Of a stretch of 64,000 bases of DNA, positions 1 to 8,319 are shown one piece after another (position 1 is the first letter of the stretch; every line of letters begins with the position of its first letter). The notes under the pieces are model-generated. The model ran no database searches and was not told the DNA's origin. It was given only the letters and a program-made list of their open reading frames with translations. Source of the stretch: Aeromonas allosaccharophila. GTDB taxonomy: Bacteria > Pseudomonadota > Gammaproteobacteria > Enterobacterales > Aeromonadaceae. The position numbers were made by a program, and so were the translations under genes. The stretch lies in the NCBI RefSeq assembly GCF_000819685.1, contig NZ_CDBR01000049.1, positions 1-64,000 on the forward strand, given 5' to 3'.

Positions 1-630
1 ATGATCATCGCCAAGTGCAATAAAGCCCGCAAAGTGGTTATCACTGCCACCCAGATGCTGGACTCCATGATCAAGAACCCGCGTCCGACCCGCGCCGAAG
101 CTGGTGACGTGGCCAACGCCATCCTGGACGGTACCGACGCAGTGATGCTGTCCGGTGAATCCGCCAAGGGTAAGTACCCGCTGGAAGCCGTGACCATCAT
201 GGCCACCATCTGCGAGCGTACCGATGCCGTGATGCCGTCCAACCTGTCTGCTGCCAACGACAGCAACAAGCTGCGCATCACCGAAGCCGTATGTAAAGGC
301 GCCGTAGAGACCTCCGAGAAGCTGGACGCCCCGCTGATCGTGGTCGCTACCGAAGGCGGCAAATCTGCCAAGGCCATTCGCAAGTACTTCCCGAAAGCCT
401 GGATCCTGGCTATCACCACCAACAAGAAAACTGCTGCCCAACTGGTGCTGACCAAGGGTGTGGTTGCTCACGTGGTTGACAGCATCGCCTCTACCGACGA
501 TTTCTATCGCATCGGTAAAGAAGCCGCGCTGGAAATCGGCATGGGTCTGAAAGGTGACGTGGTTGTGATGGTCTCCGGTGCTCTGGTACCGAGCGGCACT
601 ACCAACACCGCTTCTGTTCACGTTCTATGA
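1..630 (+). CDS. pykF: Pyruvate kinase I, C-terminal part (5' end outside window)
   Basis: Pyruvate kinase converts phosphoenolpyruvate and ADP to pyruvate and ATP, the last step of glycolysis, in the cytoplasm. The 209 visible residues correspond to roughly the last 45% of the usual 470-residue enzyme. They cover the end of the catalytic barrel ([38 protein letters not shown]) and the complete C-terminal allosteric domain, ending [12 protein letters not shown] just as enterobacterial PykF does. This marks it as the fructose-1,6-bisphosphate-activated type I enzyme and not PykA. The methionine at base 1 is internal, so the true start lies upstream of the window. The stop is TGA at 628-630. 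No strong terminator follows directly; the first one is about 450 bases downstream. Confidence 0.96.
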   Translation: MIIAKCNKARKVVITATQMLDSMIKNPRPTRAEAGDVANAILDGTDAVMLSGESAKGKYPLEAVTIMATICERTDAVMPSNLSAANDSNKLRITEAVCKGAVETSEKLDAPLIVVATEGGKSAKAIRKYFPKAWILAITTNKKTAAQLVLTKGVVAHVVDSIASTDDFYRIGKEAALEIGMGLKGDVVVMVSGALVPSGTTNTASVHVL

Positions 631-680
631 GTTAGTTGTACGCAATATCGATAACACGTCCTTTAATGAGAACTTGATGG

Positions 681-754
681 TTGTTCACTCGGGATTCTCG
701 GGTGGTTGATTCGTTTGGCACCTAAAGTTCTCCAGAAATGCCCCGAGTGAACAA
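681..754. repeat. 13-bp perfect inverted repeat with 48-nt spacer
   Basis: The arms TTGTTCACTCGGG (681-693) and CCCGAGTGAACAA (742-754) are exact reverse complements. The spacer contains a smaller GGTG/CACC pairing. The element lies about 50 bases after the pykF stop. It may fold in the pykF 3' UTR or be a repetitive extragenic element; no mobile-element gene is near. Confidence 0.6.
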
Positions 755-1076
755 TCCACAGAGAGAGTACACCAAGTGAATTTAGCCACCTGACGCGAGG
801 TGACATGCTCATCCTGTACACGGAACGGGTATTTATTCCCACTCCCTGTGAGGGTGAACAAGGCGGTTGAAGTGTGGTTCATTGGGTGCGAAATAATGGT
901 ATCTTGCCGGTAAATGTTGAAATCGTTTTCAGAAATCCTTTTCAACTGTGATCCGCTTCAAAGCTTTTTCGGGCGCCAACCTCTAGCATTGGCTCCACGA
1001 ATTAGGGGCTTGCGCTCCCGATTTTCCCGCTGTGGGAGGTAACCGGATGATCCGGCTATTTCCTTCGTTACTTTCG

Positions 1077-1106
1077 ACGGTCATCATGGATGGCCGTTTT
1101 TTTTTT
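1077..1106 (+). terminator. Strong intrinsic terminator
   Basis: A 9-bp stem ACGGTCATC / GATGGCCGT (one G-U wobble) with a 3-nt loop is followed by ten T residues. It is the strongest terminator signal in this part of the window and lies about 80 bases before the helicase start. Confidence 0.85.
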
Positions 1107-1185
1107 GAGTTATTTCACGGTAAAGGGTCGAGCCGCTGGCGCTTTACCGTTAAAATTCCGCTTTTGCACTTGCCCGTGAGTCTTG

Positions 1186-4100
1186 ATGTCTGCGTCCACC
1201 CTCTCTTCGGATAGTTATGCCCTGCTCGCCACCCTGCAATTGCAGCGCGTCGCCAGTACCCGTTTGCTGCAAGATCAACTGGCGATGGGCCATGCCCTGA
1301 TCGATAAACTGACCCGACTGCAGGATGCGGGGCTGGTCAGATTGCGCGGGGAGCAGCAGTGGAGCCTGACCGCCGAGGGGACGCTGGCGCTGATCCTGGG
1401 GGTACGTGCCGGTCTCTGCCCGGAGCCGGACTGGAGCCGGGTGCCCTCATTGACCGGGCAGGATCTCACTCATGCGGTGGTGCGCGAGCTCTGTCGCGGC
1501 AAGGCGGGGGAGGTGCCAACCTATTTTTCGGCCAGCGATCTGCTGACCCTGCTCGATACCCCGGATGCTCATCAGTTGCTGGCGGGCTCCAGCCCCGCCT
1601 GGCAGCAACTGCTGCTGGAGCACTTTTCGCTACAACTCTTGCTCGATGCCCCCTATGAAGAGCGCTGGCCGCTGGCCCATGCGCTGGTGCGCTGCGCCCC
1701 CGAGGTGCAGGCCCGGGCCAAAGCGTTCGAGGCGGAGTGGCGCTGGCTCTGCGGGGATGGCGAGAGTACGTCGCCAATCGGCGAGGGCAACGATGACGTC
1801 ATCGGCTGGCCAGCCCTGCAGGCGCTGGCCCAGCAGAGCCAGAGCGGCCCGCTCGGCGAGCGACTACTCACCGCGTTGGGGCAGTGGCAGGCGGCCGATG
1901 AGGGCGAGGCGGGCCAGTGGCCCCGTTCGTTCAGCGCCCTGCTCTGGCTTGGCTGGTTGCAGCAGGCCGATCCCGTCATTGCCAGCGAACAGCGCAAGAA
2001 GTGGCAGCGCAGCCTGACTGGCCAGTTCCCTCTGCTTGCCGACCTGCTCAGCCAGTGGGCAGGCGATCGCCACGGTCAGGCGGTTGGCCTGTTCGATACC
2101 CTGCAACTGCCGGTGGAGGAGCTCCACTGGGGCTACCTCTGGCTCGATCTCTGCGCGCTGGCCCGTCACGGTGCCCAGAGCCCGCAAGTGGCCATGCTGC
2201 ACAAGTGGGATCTCTCCCATCTGCTCGATGCCGAGCCCCATCATCGCCTGATGGCGTTTTGTCAGGATCTGCTGCGCCTGTTGTTGGGCGAAGCGGCCAA
2301 AGGGGCGCCCCTTTGGCCGCTTCGCGGCAGTGAGGAGAGTGCCCCAGAGAGCAGTGACGAGCAGGATGAGGAAGGGGATGAGGACAAAACCGCCGCCTCT
2401 GCCAGCTGGCTCAACTGGTTGCAGGGGCTGGGGCGCTCCAGCGGCGTACGCAAGCCGCAGGAGCGGCTGGTGTGGCTGCTGCATGCCGAGGGCCCCGAGC
2501 TGGAGTGCAAGATCCAGAAGCTCAGCACCAAGGGGGAGTGGACCGCCGGTCGCCGGGTCGATCCGGCCCTGCTCTCCACCCAATATGCCGCCATGCTCGA
2601 TGAGCATGACTGGGCGCTGGTCCGCACTCTGCCACGGGTGATGGGTCGGTTGCCGCGGGATGTCTGGGCGCCGCTGGCCGATCACCCCCGCTTGTTCAAC
2701 GCCAAGGGGCAAAAGCTGCAACTGGCCATCAGCGCCCCCCTGCTGCAGGTGGTCGCCACCGAACAGGGGATGAGCGCGCAGCTCTGTCCCGATGCGGCCG
2801 CCCGCGGGGCCCATATCATGCCGCTGGCACAAGATCTGTGGCAGCTGATCCTCACCCCGCAGCCGCTGCTCGCCCGCTTGCCAGCGCTCGAATCCATCCC
2901 GCTGCTGCCCGCCGAGGGGCTGGCCGAGCTGCAACGCACGCTGGATGCCATTCCCGAGCTGCCCTGGCACAGTCAGGTGGAGGGGCTTAGCGGCAACGCC
3001 CAGCTGGCTCCCTGGCCGGGTATTCCTTCGGTGCAGCTGGATTGGCAGGATGGTCAGCTGTCGGTCAAGCTGGTCACCCGCTTTGACGATCTGCCGCCCC
3101 AGCCCCTTGGCAAGGGTGAGCCCATCGTGCGGCAGGGGATCAAGGCGTACCACTACTGGCAGCGGGATCTGGCGGCCGAGAAGCTGCAGGCTCAACTGCT
3201 GCGCAATCAACTGCCCATCGGCCTGCCCGGCAGCGAGTGGCTGCTGCAGGGGGAACAGGCGCTGGCGCTGGTCAATGCCCTGCCCGAGCTGGTGGATGCT
3301 GGCGTGGTCATTCACTGGCATCAGGACAGCGCTCGCCTCAAGAGCCTCGATGAAGCGGCCCTGAGCCTGCGCATCGAGCGGCGCCAGGACTGGTTCCAGG
3401 TCGAAGGGGCACTGGCGCTCGATGAGCACCAGATCCTCGACCTGCGCCTGATTTTGCGTCAGATGACCCCGGGCCAGCGCACCGTTCAGCTTGACGAGAA
3501 GACCAGCCTGATGCTGAGCGACAAGCTGGTGGAGCGACTCACCATGCTGGGGGCCATGCTCGATGAAGAGCAGCGCATCAACAACAAGCTGGCCTATCCG
3601 CTCACCCGTCTGCTCTCGGTCATTACCACCGAGGGGGATGCGGCGTGGCAATCCCTGCAGCAGGAGTGGCAGCAGGAGGTCGAGTGCCCTGATGAGTTGC
3701 TCACCGGCCTGCGGGACTATCAGAAAGAGGGGGTGTGCTGGATGGCGACCCTGGCCCATCACGGTTTTGGTGCCTGTCTGGCCGATGACATGGGTCTGGG
3801 CAAGACGCTGCAGGCGCTGATTGTGTTGCGGATGCGCCAGCACCTTGGCCCTGCGCTGGTGGTGGTGCCCAAGTCAGTGGTCACCAACTGGCAGGAGGAG
3901 GTGGCCCGTTTTGCTCCCGAGCTGGATGTGGTGGTGTTCGAGAACCCGGCCGAGCGGGAGGGGATCATTCGCGAGGCCAAGGCCGGTCAGGTGATACTCA
4001 TCAACTACGGCATGCTTGGCAGCCTGGCGGAGGCGCTCAAGTCCCGCCGCTGGTCCAGCATGGTGCTTGATGAGGCGCAGCAGATCAAAAACGCCGGCAC

Positions 4101-5061
4101 CCAGCGCGCCAAGCTGCTGTTCCAGCTGGAAGGGGATTTTCGCCTCGCCCTCTCCGGCACTCCCATCGAGAACCATCTGGGTGAGTTGTGGAGCCTGTTT
4201 ACCTTTATCAACCCGGGGCTGCTTGGCAGCCTTGGCGAGTTCAAGCGCCGCTTTGGCAAGGCGGTCAAGGATCCCCAGCACATGGCGCTGCTGCGGGCGG
4301 TGATCAGCCCCTTCATCCTGCGGCGCCTCAAGCAGCAGGTGCTGACCGAGCTGCCGGACAAGACCGAGATCATCCACCACATCAGCCTCTCCCCCGAAGA
4401 GCGCCAGCTTTATGAGGCGACCCGACGTGAAGTGGTGCAGCAGGTGCAAAGCGCCGATGGCCGCGCCCTGATGCATGTGCTGAGCGGCCTGACCCGGCTG
4501 CGCCGTCTCTGCTGCTCGCCGGAGCTGGTGATGCCCGAGTGGTCACAAACCAGCAGCAAGCTGGACGAGGCGATGGCGCTGCTGGAAGAGGCGATCGACG
4601 GCGGTCATCGGGTGCTGGTGTTCAGCCAGTTTGTCGACTTGCTGAGCCTGCTGCGCGCCCGCATCGAGCAGAAATCCTGGGATTACTGCTATCTGGATGG
4701 CGGCTGCTCCGCCAAATCCCGTCAGGACTCCATCCTGCGGTTTCGTCATGAAGCGGTACCGCTGTTCCTCATCAGCCTCAAGGCGGGGGGCACCGGCCTC
4801 AACCTGACCCAGGCAGATACCGTACTGCACCTCGATCCCTGGTGGAACCCGGCAGTGGAAGATCAGGCGAGCGATCGGGCCCACCGGATGGGGCAGACCC
4901 AGCCGGTGACCGTATACCGGCTGGTGTGCGAGCAGACGGTGGAGGAGAAGATTGTCGCCCTGCACGACGAGAAGCGGGCGCTGGCCGATGGCCTGCTGAG
5001 CGGCCAGTCCGAGGTGCGTGGGCTGGATGTGGAGAGCCTGCGGGCCCTGCTGATGGGCTAA
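1186..5061 (+). CDS. SNF2/SWI2-family helicase-like ATPase, 1291 aa
   Basis: Large cytoplasmic protein with a C-terminal SNF2-type superfamily 2 ATPase. The Walker A box is DDMGLGKT (about 867-874), the DExx box is DEAQ (about 962-965), and the C-terminal helicase lobe ends with DRAHRMGQTQPV. Such motors translocate on duplex DNA and remodel protein-DNA complexes. Roughly 800 residues precede the motor. The first 60 look like a winged-helix module (ALLATLQLQRVASTRLLQDQL... then LTAEGTLAL), and a Glu/Asp-rich linker lies near 390. It is distinct from RapA. The ATG at 1186 is preferred; a TTG one codon earlier is possible, and the ribosome-binding site is weak. Its terminator is shared with the convergent tus gene. 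The exact role is not known to me. Confidence 0.88.
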   Translation: MSASTLSSDSYALLATLQLQRVASTRLLQDQLAMGHALIDKLTRLQDAGLVRLRGEQQWSLTAEGTLALILGVRAGLCPEPDWSRVPSLTGQDLTHAVVRELCRGKAGEVPTYFSASDLLTLLDTPDAHQLLAGSSPAWQQLLLEHFSLQLLLDAPYEERWPLAHALVRCAPEVQARAKAFEAEWRWLCGDGESTSPIGEGNDDVIGWPALQALAQQSQSGPLGERLLTALGQWQAADEGEAGQWPRSFSALLWLGWLQQADPVIASEQRKKWQRSLTGQFPLLADLLSQWAGDRHGQAVGLFDTLQLPVEELHWGYLWLDLCALARHGAQSPQVAMLHKWDLSHLLDAEPHHRLMAFCQDLLRLLLGEAAKGAPLWPLRGSEESAPESSDEQDEEGDEDKTAASASWLNWLQGLGRSSGVRKPQERLVWLLHAEGPELECKIQKLSTKGEWTAGRRVDPALLSTQYAAMLDEHDWALVRTLPRVMGRLPRDVWAPLADHPRLFNAKGQKLQLAISAPLLQVVATEQGMSAQLCPDAAARGAHIMPLAQDLWQLILTPQPLLARLPALESIPLLPAEGLAELQRTLDAIPELPWHSQVEGLSGNAQLAPWPGIPSVQLDWQDGQLSVKLVTRFDDLPPQPLGKGEPIVRQGIKAYHYWQRDLAAEKLQAQLLRNQLPIGLPGSEWLLQGEQALALVNALPELVDAGVVIHWHQDSARLKSLDEAALSLRIERRQDWFQVEGALALDEHQILDLRLILRQMTPGQRTVQLDEKTSLMLSDKLVERLTMLGAMLDEEQRINNKLAYPLTRLLSVITTEGDAAWQSLQQEWQQEVECPDELLTGLRDYQKEGVCWMATLAHHGFGACLADDMGLGKTLQALIVLRMRQHLGPALVVVPKSVVTNWQEEVARFAPELDVVVFENPAEREGIIREAKAGQVILINYGMLGSLAEALKSRRWSSMVLDEAQQIKNAGTQRAKLLFQLEGDFRLALSGTPIENHLGELWSLFTFINPGLLGSLGEFKRRFGKAVKDPQHMALLRAVISPFILRRLKQQVLTELPDKTEIIHHISLSPEERQLYEATRREVVQQVQSADGRALMHVLSGLTRLRRLCCSPELVMPEWSQTSSKLDEAMALLEEAIDGGHRVLVFSQFVDLLSLLRARIEQKSWDYCYLDGGCSAKSRQDSILRFRHEAVPLFLISLKAGGTGLNLTQADTVLHLDPWWNPAVEDQASDRAHRMGQTQPVTVYRLVCEQTVEEKIVALHDEKRALADGLLSGQSEVRGLDVESLRALLMG

Positions 5062-5100
5062 TTGGCGCCGCTGCCTTCCATACAGCCTATTGATATAGAG

Positions 5101-5136
5101 AAGGGGAGAACATCCAGAGATGTTCTCCCCTTTTTC
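5101..5136. terminator. Terminator between helicase and tus
   Basis: Perfect 13-bp stem (5101-5113 with 5120-5132), 6-nt loop CCAGAG, then TTTTT on the plus strand. It terminates the helicase gene and probably also serves the convergent tus transcript, although the minus-strand U tract is weaker (CUUCUCU). Confidence 0.88.
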
Positions 5137-5217
5137 ATTTGGGATGCAGATGCGGGATACGTCGTTTATCGCGGCAAGGCGGCCCAGTTATCCCTGATCC
5201 AGCTATTCCTGAGCCGG

Positions 5218-6111
5218 TCATCCCTGATAGAGATAGAGGTGCAGCCGCTCGATGATGGGCTCGCCGCCAATCTTGCGATCCCGCCGCGCCTGTCTGCTCT
5301 TGGGGGGATAGTTGCCCAGATGGGTGACCGCGGGCGGGCTGTCCGAGCAGAGCAGCAGCGGCAGGCTCGCCTTGATCTGCTGTTTGCGCGGGGTGCGCTC
5401 CAGCCAGAGCAGGTTGATCATCGGATGAGTCTTGACCGGACGGCGGATCCGCAGCTCGGCATCGGCCGGCAGGCGGCGAATGTCGTACACCTCCTGATCC
5501 ACCATCTTGCTCCACTCCTCGTTGTTGGAGAGGGCCGGTATGTAGCGGCGGCTGCGCTCCAGCATCTCCAGCACCTGCTCGCGACTGAGGCGATTGATGG
5601 TCTGCTTGTCGGCCCAGGTAAAGCCGAGGGATTGCAGCTCCCCCGCCAACAGGGTCAGCTTGCGGTAGACCTGCAAGGTGATCACCCCGGGCAGGGCGGT
5701 ATGTACCAGCTCGAACTTCTCGTCCCGCCCGCCTGCCTGCTGCACCAGTGCCTTGAAATCGAGCTTGTGCTGGTTGATTTGGTCGATCAGCGGTTGCAGC
5801 AAGAGGGCTGCGGCGGCAGGAAAGCGCAACCAGCCGGGCAGCCGGTGAGTCGCCTTGGTGGAGCAGCCGGGGCGGGCGCTGTGGTCCCGATAGGCAGCGA
5901 GGGTGGCCGCCAGTGCCTCTTTACCGTTGAGATAGCCCACCTCAATCTGCGTGATCGGGTCGTGCTCTTCCCCCTGCGCAACTGGGGGCAGGGGATAGAC
6001 ATGGGCCTCCTGCAGGTCGAGCTGGCCGAGCAGATCGGCCAGCTGGTTGAGAGAGGCTTCAATGGCGGCCATCTGTTGACGCAGGGCGGCGGTCGGGGTA
6101 AAGGTATCCAT
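5218..6111 (-). CDS. tus: DNA replication terminus site-binding protein Tus
   Basis: Tus binds Ter sites as a monomer and stops replication forks in one direction. The 297-residue protein is collinear with E. coli Tus (309 aa): EEHDP.TQIEV near 48-57, STKA..RLPG near 84-93, KFELVHTALPGVITL near 132-146, a RRPVK.HPM segment, and the C-terminal IIERLHLYL. The E. coli lock-pocket residues F140, H144 and G149 correspond to F133, H137 and G142; E49 and the DNA-contacting K89 (here K86) are also present. The I79 position seems not conserved. The ATG at 6111 is chosen because AGGA lies 8 nt upstream and the length matches; an in-frame ATG at 6147 has no ribosome-binding site. It is convergent with the helicase gene. 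No Ter-like sequence lies immediately upstream, unlike TerB before E. coli tus. Confidence 0.9.
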   Translation of the reverse strand: MDTFTPTAALRQQMAAIEASLNQLADLLGQLDLQEAHVYPLPPVAQGEEHDPITQIEVGYLNGKEALAATLAAYRDHSARPGCSTKATHRLPGWLRFPAAAALLLQPLIDQINQHKLDFKALVQQAGGRDEKFELVHTALPGVITLQVYRKLTLLAGELQSLGFTWADKQTINRLSREQVLEMLERSRRYIPALSNNEEWSKMVDQEVYDIRRLPADAELRIRRPVKTHPMINLLWLERTPRKQQIKASLPLLLCSDSPPAVTHLGNYPPKSRQARRDRKIGGEPIIERLHLYLYQG

Positions 6112-6634
6112 CGATGATCCTGTGGTTTCATCCGCCGTTGACGGCATAAGCTATGGCGTCAGGGCAGGGGAGTAAACTACTGTATAAATAACCATACCAG
6201 TATGCCGGTTGCGCGCCAAGGGGCGCGTTTATGAGTAGTCATTGAGGATGCTGCGCGGGAAGAAACGTAAGTTTGTTTTATGTTTCATGGTGTTAATTGC
6301 ATATCACCAAGAGATCATTGAATTAACAATCGAATGTAATGACGGGGTTGCCAGCCATGGCGCGTCCATTGGTGAGTGCATAGGCAATGCGGTAAATTGC
6401 ATATGTAAGATGGTGCCATGCAGCACAATATGCTGCGGGCAGTGGATGGTCGAACGGTGATTTAATTATTCGTTATAAATCAAAGCATTAAAATTGTATC
6501 AGTCATTTTTTTACTATTAGTTTTACTAATGTAATGTATCAAAATTCGTCAATTGAGTCGGCTCAGCTCCCTGACTAAGCTTTGCGCATCAAATAAAGCC
6601 CAGTGCGTAAACACATATTCCGAGGAGCCACATC
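6112..6634. other. A+T-rich intergenic region, divergent promoters of tus and the DUF1127 gene
   Basis: This 523-base stretch is clearly A+T-richer than its surroundings. It must hold the tus promoter (minus strand) and that of the DUF1127 gene (plus strand). A TACTG...CAGTA dyad with a 15-nt spacer lies at 6178-6202. It resembles a LexA half-site (TACTGTAT) but has the wrong spacing. A GCGCGCC/GGCGCG pairing occurs near 6211-6227. I see no convincing gene; a 72-codon frame at 6242-6460 has no ribosome-binding site or family resemblance. Confidence 0.5.
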
Positions 6635-6844
6635 ATGGCCAACATGACTTATACCGAAACCGGTTACCAGCATTCCAGCCAATTGAATCTGGCTGCTCGC
6701 GTTAAAATGACCGTTCTGACTTGGCTGGAGCGCAGCCGCAGCCGTCGCCAGCTCTCCGAGCTGCCCGAGTACCTGCTCAAAGACATCGGCCTGAACGAAG
6801 CTGACCGTTATCAAGAGACCACCAAGCCGTTCTGGCGTGGTTGA
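6635..6844 (+). CDS. DUF1127 small basic protein, 69 aa
   Basis: A small protein with the DUF1127 signature in its C-terminal half: an amphipathic Arg-rich helix (WLERSRSRRQLSELP) followed by EYLLKDIGLNEADRY. Family members with this 45-residue domain are widespread in proteobacteria, and some are reported to influence RNA turnover or phosphate and carbon physiology; the role here is unknown. GAGGAG lies 8 nt before the ATG. It is monocistronic, flanked by the tus intergenic region and the astE promoter region. Confidence 0.85.
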   Translation: MANMTYTETGYQHSSQLNLAARVKMTVLTWLERSRSRRQLSELPEYLLKDIGLNEADRYQETTKPFWRG

Positions 6845-7139
6845 TCAGCCGGGCATGGATGCCTCGTTTTTCTGCTGATCCGTTTGCTGCTCTGCCCCTG
6901 TGGCGCCCGGCTATCAGGCGGGCAATAGTCTGTTTTATCTCCCCCCGTTTTTCCCCTGTTGTGCGTTGATCCTCTTTCCTCTCCTCTTTATTTCACATTG
7001 CTATAGCGCCTCGCTGTCGTCGCTCGATTGTTATCACAATTGTGTTGTTAATGTTTGAATTTGTTTAAAAAACGATTTGAAGCCGCGATGCCTTGCGTAT
7101 AATCCGGCCATAGTGTTCCAAAGCAAGAGGGTGAGACGG
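6845..7139. promoter_or_regulatory. astE upstream region
   Basis: About 295 A+T-rich bases without a gene. A CACAATTGTG palindrome at about 7036-7045 sits within TTATCACAATTGTGTTGTTA, and TTTGAATTTGTTTA follows. The latter resembles half of an arginine-type box, but I cannot assign a regulator. Confidence 0.35.
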
Positions 7140-8165
7140 ATGATTCCCCAGCACGATTTTTTGGCCCTGACTCGCAGCAACGAGTGGCAGCTTGAGCCCT
7201 TTGATTTTGAGCTGCCCGATGGTACGCGGGTCAGCGTCTGGGATACCGGCGTGCTCTGCCTGGAGCCTGCCAGTGGTGCGGGTGATCAGCCCGGGGGATA
7301 CAAGGATATCGTCCTCTCCTGCGGCATTCATGGCAACGAGACCGCACCCATCGAGATCTGTAACCAGTTGCTGAGCCGTCTGCTCGCTGGCGAGCTGAGT
7401 GCCCGCCATCGGGTGCTGTTCCTGTTTGGCAATCCGGCGGCGATGAATCTGGGGCTGCGGGAGGTAGAAGAGAACATGAATCGGCTCTTCTCCGGTGCCC
7501 ACAGCAAGGGGGAGGGGCTGTGCAATCGGGAGCGGATCCGCGCCATGCGCCTCGAGCAGTATGTGAGCCGCTTCTTTGCCGATCCGGCTCGTCCCCGCTA
7601 CCACTACGACCTGCACACAGCCATTCGCGGTTCGCGCCACGAGAAGTTCGCCGTCTATCCCTTCCCCCACGAGCGGCCCCACTGCCGCGAGCAGGTGCAG
7701 TTCCTCGGCGCCTGTGGGGTACGCACCATTCTGCTCTCCGCCAGCCCGACCACCACCTTCAGCTACTACAGCTCACGCCAGCATGGGGCCCATGCCTTCA
7801 CGGTGGAGCTGGGCAAGGTACGGCCATTTGGCGAGAACGACATGACACGTTTTATCGAGACCCGGCAGGCACTGCAGGAGCTGGTCACTCAGGATGAGGT
7901 GGCGCTGGAGCCGTGGCGGGCGGATGATTTCACCCTGTTTGCCATCGATCGGGCGATCACCAAAAAATCGGAGCAGTTTCGCTTCCTGTTTGCCAGCGAT
8001 GTGGACAACTTTACCGAATTCCCGCAAGGGTTCGTGCTGGCTGAGGATGGCGAACTTCGCTACACCGTCGAGCAGCTGCGCGAGGCGGTGGTCTTCCCCA
8101 ATGCCAACGTGGCGATTGGCCAGCGCACCGTGTTGCTGGTGGTGCCGACAAGGCTCTGGGAATAG
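7140..8165 (+). CDS. astE: Succinylglutamate desuccinylase
   Basis: AstE hydrolyses N-succinylglutamate to succinate and glutamate, the last step of the arginine succinyltransferase (AST) pathway of arginine catabolism, in the cytoplasm. The 341-residue protein shows the zinc carboxypeptidase-like motif CGIHGNETAP (ligands H64 and E67), the later ligand in YDLHTAIRGS, and the family segment NPAAMNLGLREVEENMNRLF. The ATG at 7140 follows AGAGGGTGAGACGG, an acceptable ribosome-binding site; an upstream in-frame ATG at 7077 lacks one. The other ast genes are not adjacent, so astE stands alone here, with a terminator shared with mltD. Confidence 0.93.
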   Translation: MIPQHDFLALTRSNEWQLEPFDFELPDGTRVSVWDTGVLCLEPASGAGDQPGGYKDIVLSCGIHGNETAPIEICNQLLSRLLAGELSARHRVLFLFGNPAAMNLGLREVEENMNRLFSGAHSKGEGLCNRERIRAMRLEQYVSRFFADPARPRYHYDLHTAIRGSRHEKFAVYPFPHERPHCREQVQFLGACGVRTILLSASPTTTFSYYSSRQHGAHAFTVELGKVRPFGENDMTRFIETRQALQELVTQDEVALEPWRADDFTLFAIDRAITKKSEQFRFLFASDVDNFTEFPQGFVLAEDGELRYTVEQLREAVVFPNANVAIGQRTVLLVVPTRLWE

Positions 8166-8262
8166 TGGTGGAGCGCTTTGCCCGCAGCGCGGCGTCCGCA
8201 GGCGGCACCAAACCATTGTTTGAGTGGGTGGCTCGGATACAGCGGTTAGCCGCAGGAATAAA

Positions 8263-8300
8263 AAAACGGGGCCAGTCAGATGACTGGCCCCGTTTTGTAT
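8263..8300. terminator. Bidirectional terminator astE/mltD
   Basis: Perfect 16-bp stem (8263-8278 with 8281-8296) closing a 2-nt loop. On the minus strand it is followed by a run of seven U, so it is strongest for mltD; on the plus strand UUUU comes from the stem end. Confidence 0.9.
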
Positions 8301-8319
8301 CGGGTTCAAGCGGTGAGGC

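Larger units (their letters stand above)
631..1185. other. Structured, relatively A+T-rich intergenic region; no convincing protein gene
   Basis: These 555 bases between pykF and the helicase gene have no ORF with a recognisable product, and base composition drops visibly below the flanking genes. The region is rich in potential stems: a 13-bp inverted repeat (681-693 with 742-754), CACCT/AGGTG at 787-802, CCGGAT-G-ATCCGG at 1043-1055, and a terminator hairpin at 1077-1097 followed by a long T-run. It could be a long pykF 3' UTR or a small RNA gene ending at the terminator. I recognise no known RNA family. The promoter of the helicase gene should lie between the terminator and 1186. Confidence 0.5.

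Noticed and set aside
685-945. 86-codon open frame in the pykF-helicase gap, minus strand
   Set aside because: No ribosome-binding site or family match, and it runs through an inverted repeat; kept as part of the structured intergenic region.
1864-3843. 659-codon open frame antisense to the SNF2 helicase
   Set aside because: Lies entirely within the helicase gene on the other strand; high G+C in third positions makes antisense frames stay open. No family resemblance.
6242-6460. 72-codon Cys-rich open frame upstream of the DUF1127 gene
   Set aside because: No ribosome-binding site, no similarity, A+T-rich non-coding context.
7030-7060. CRP-type site upstream of astE
   Set aside because: The half-sites have the wrong order (TCACAATTGTG, not TGTGA-N6-TCACA).
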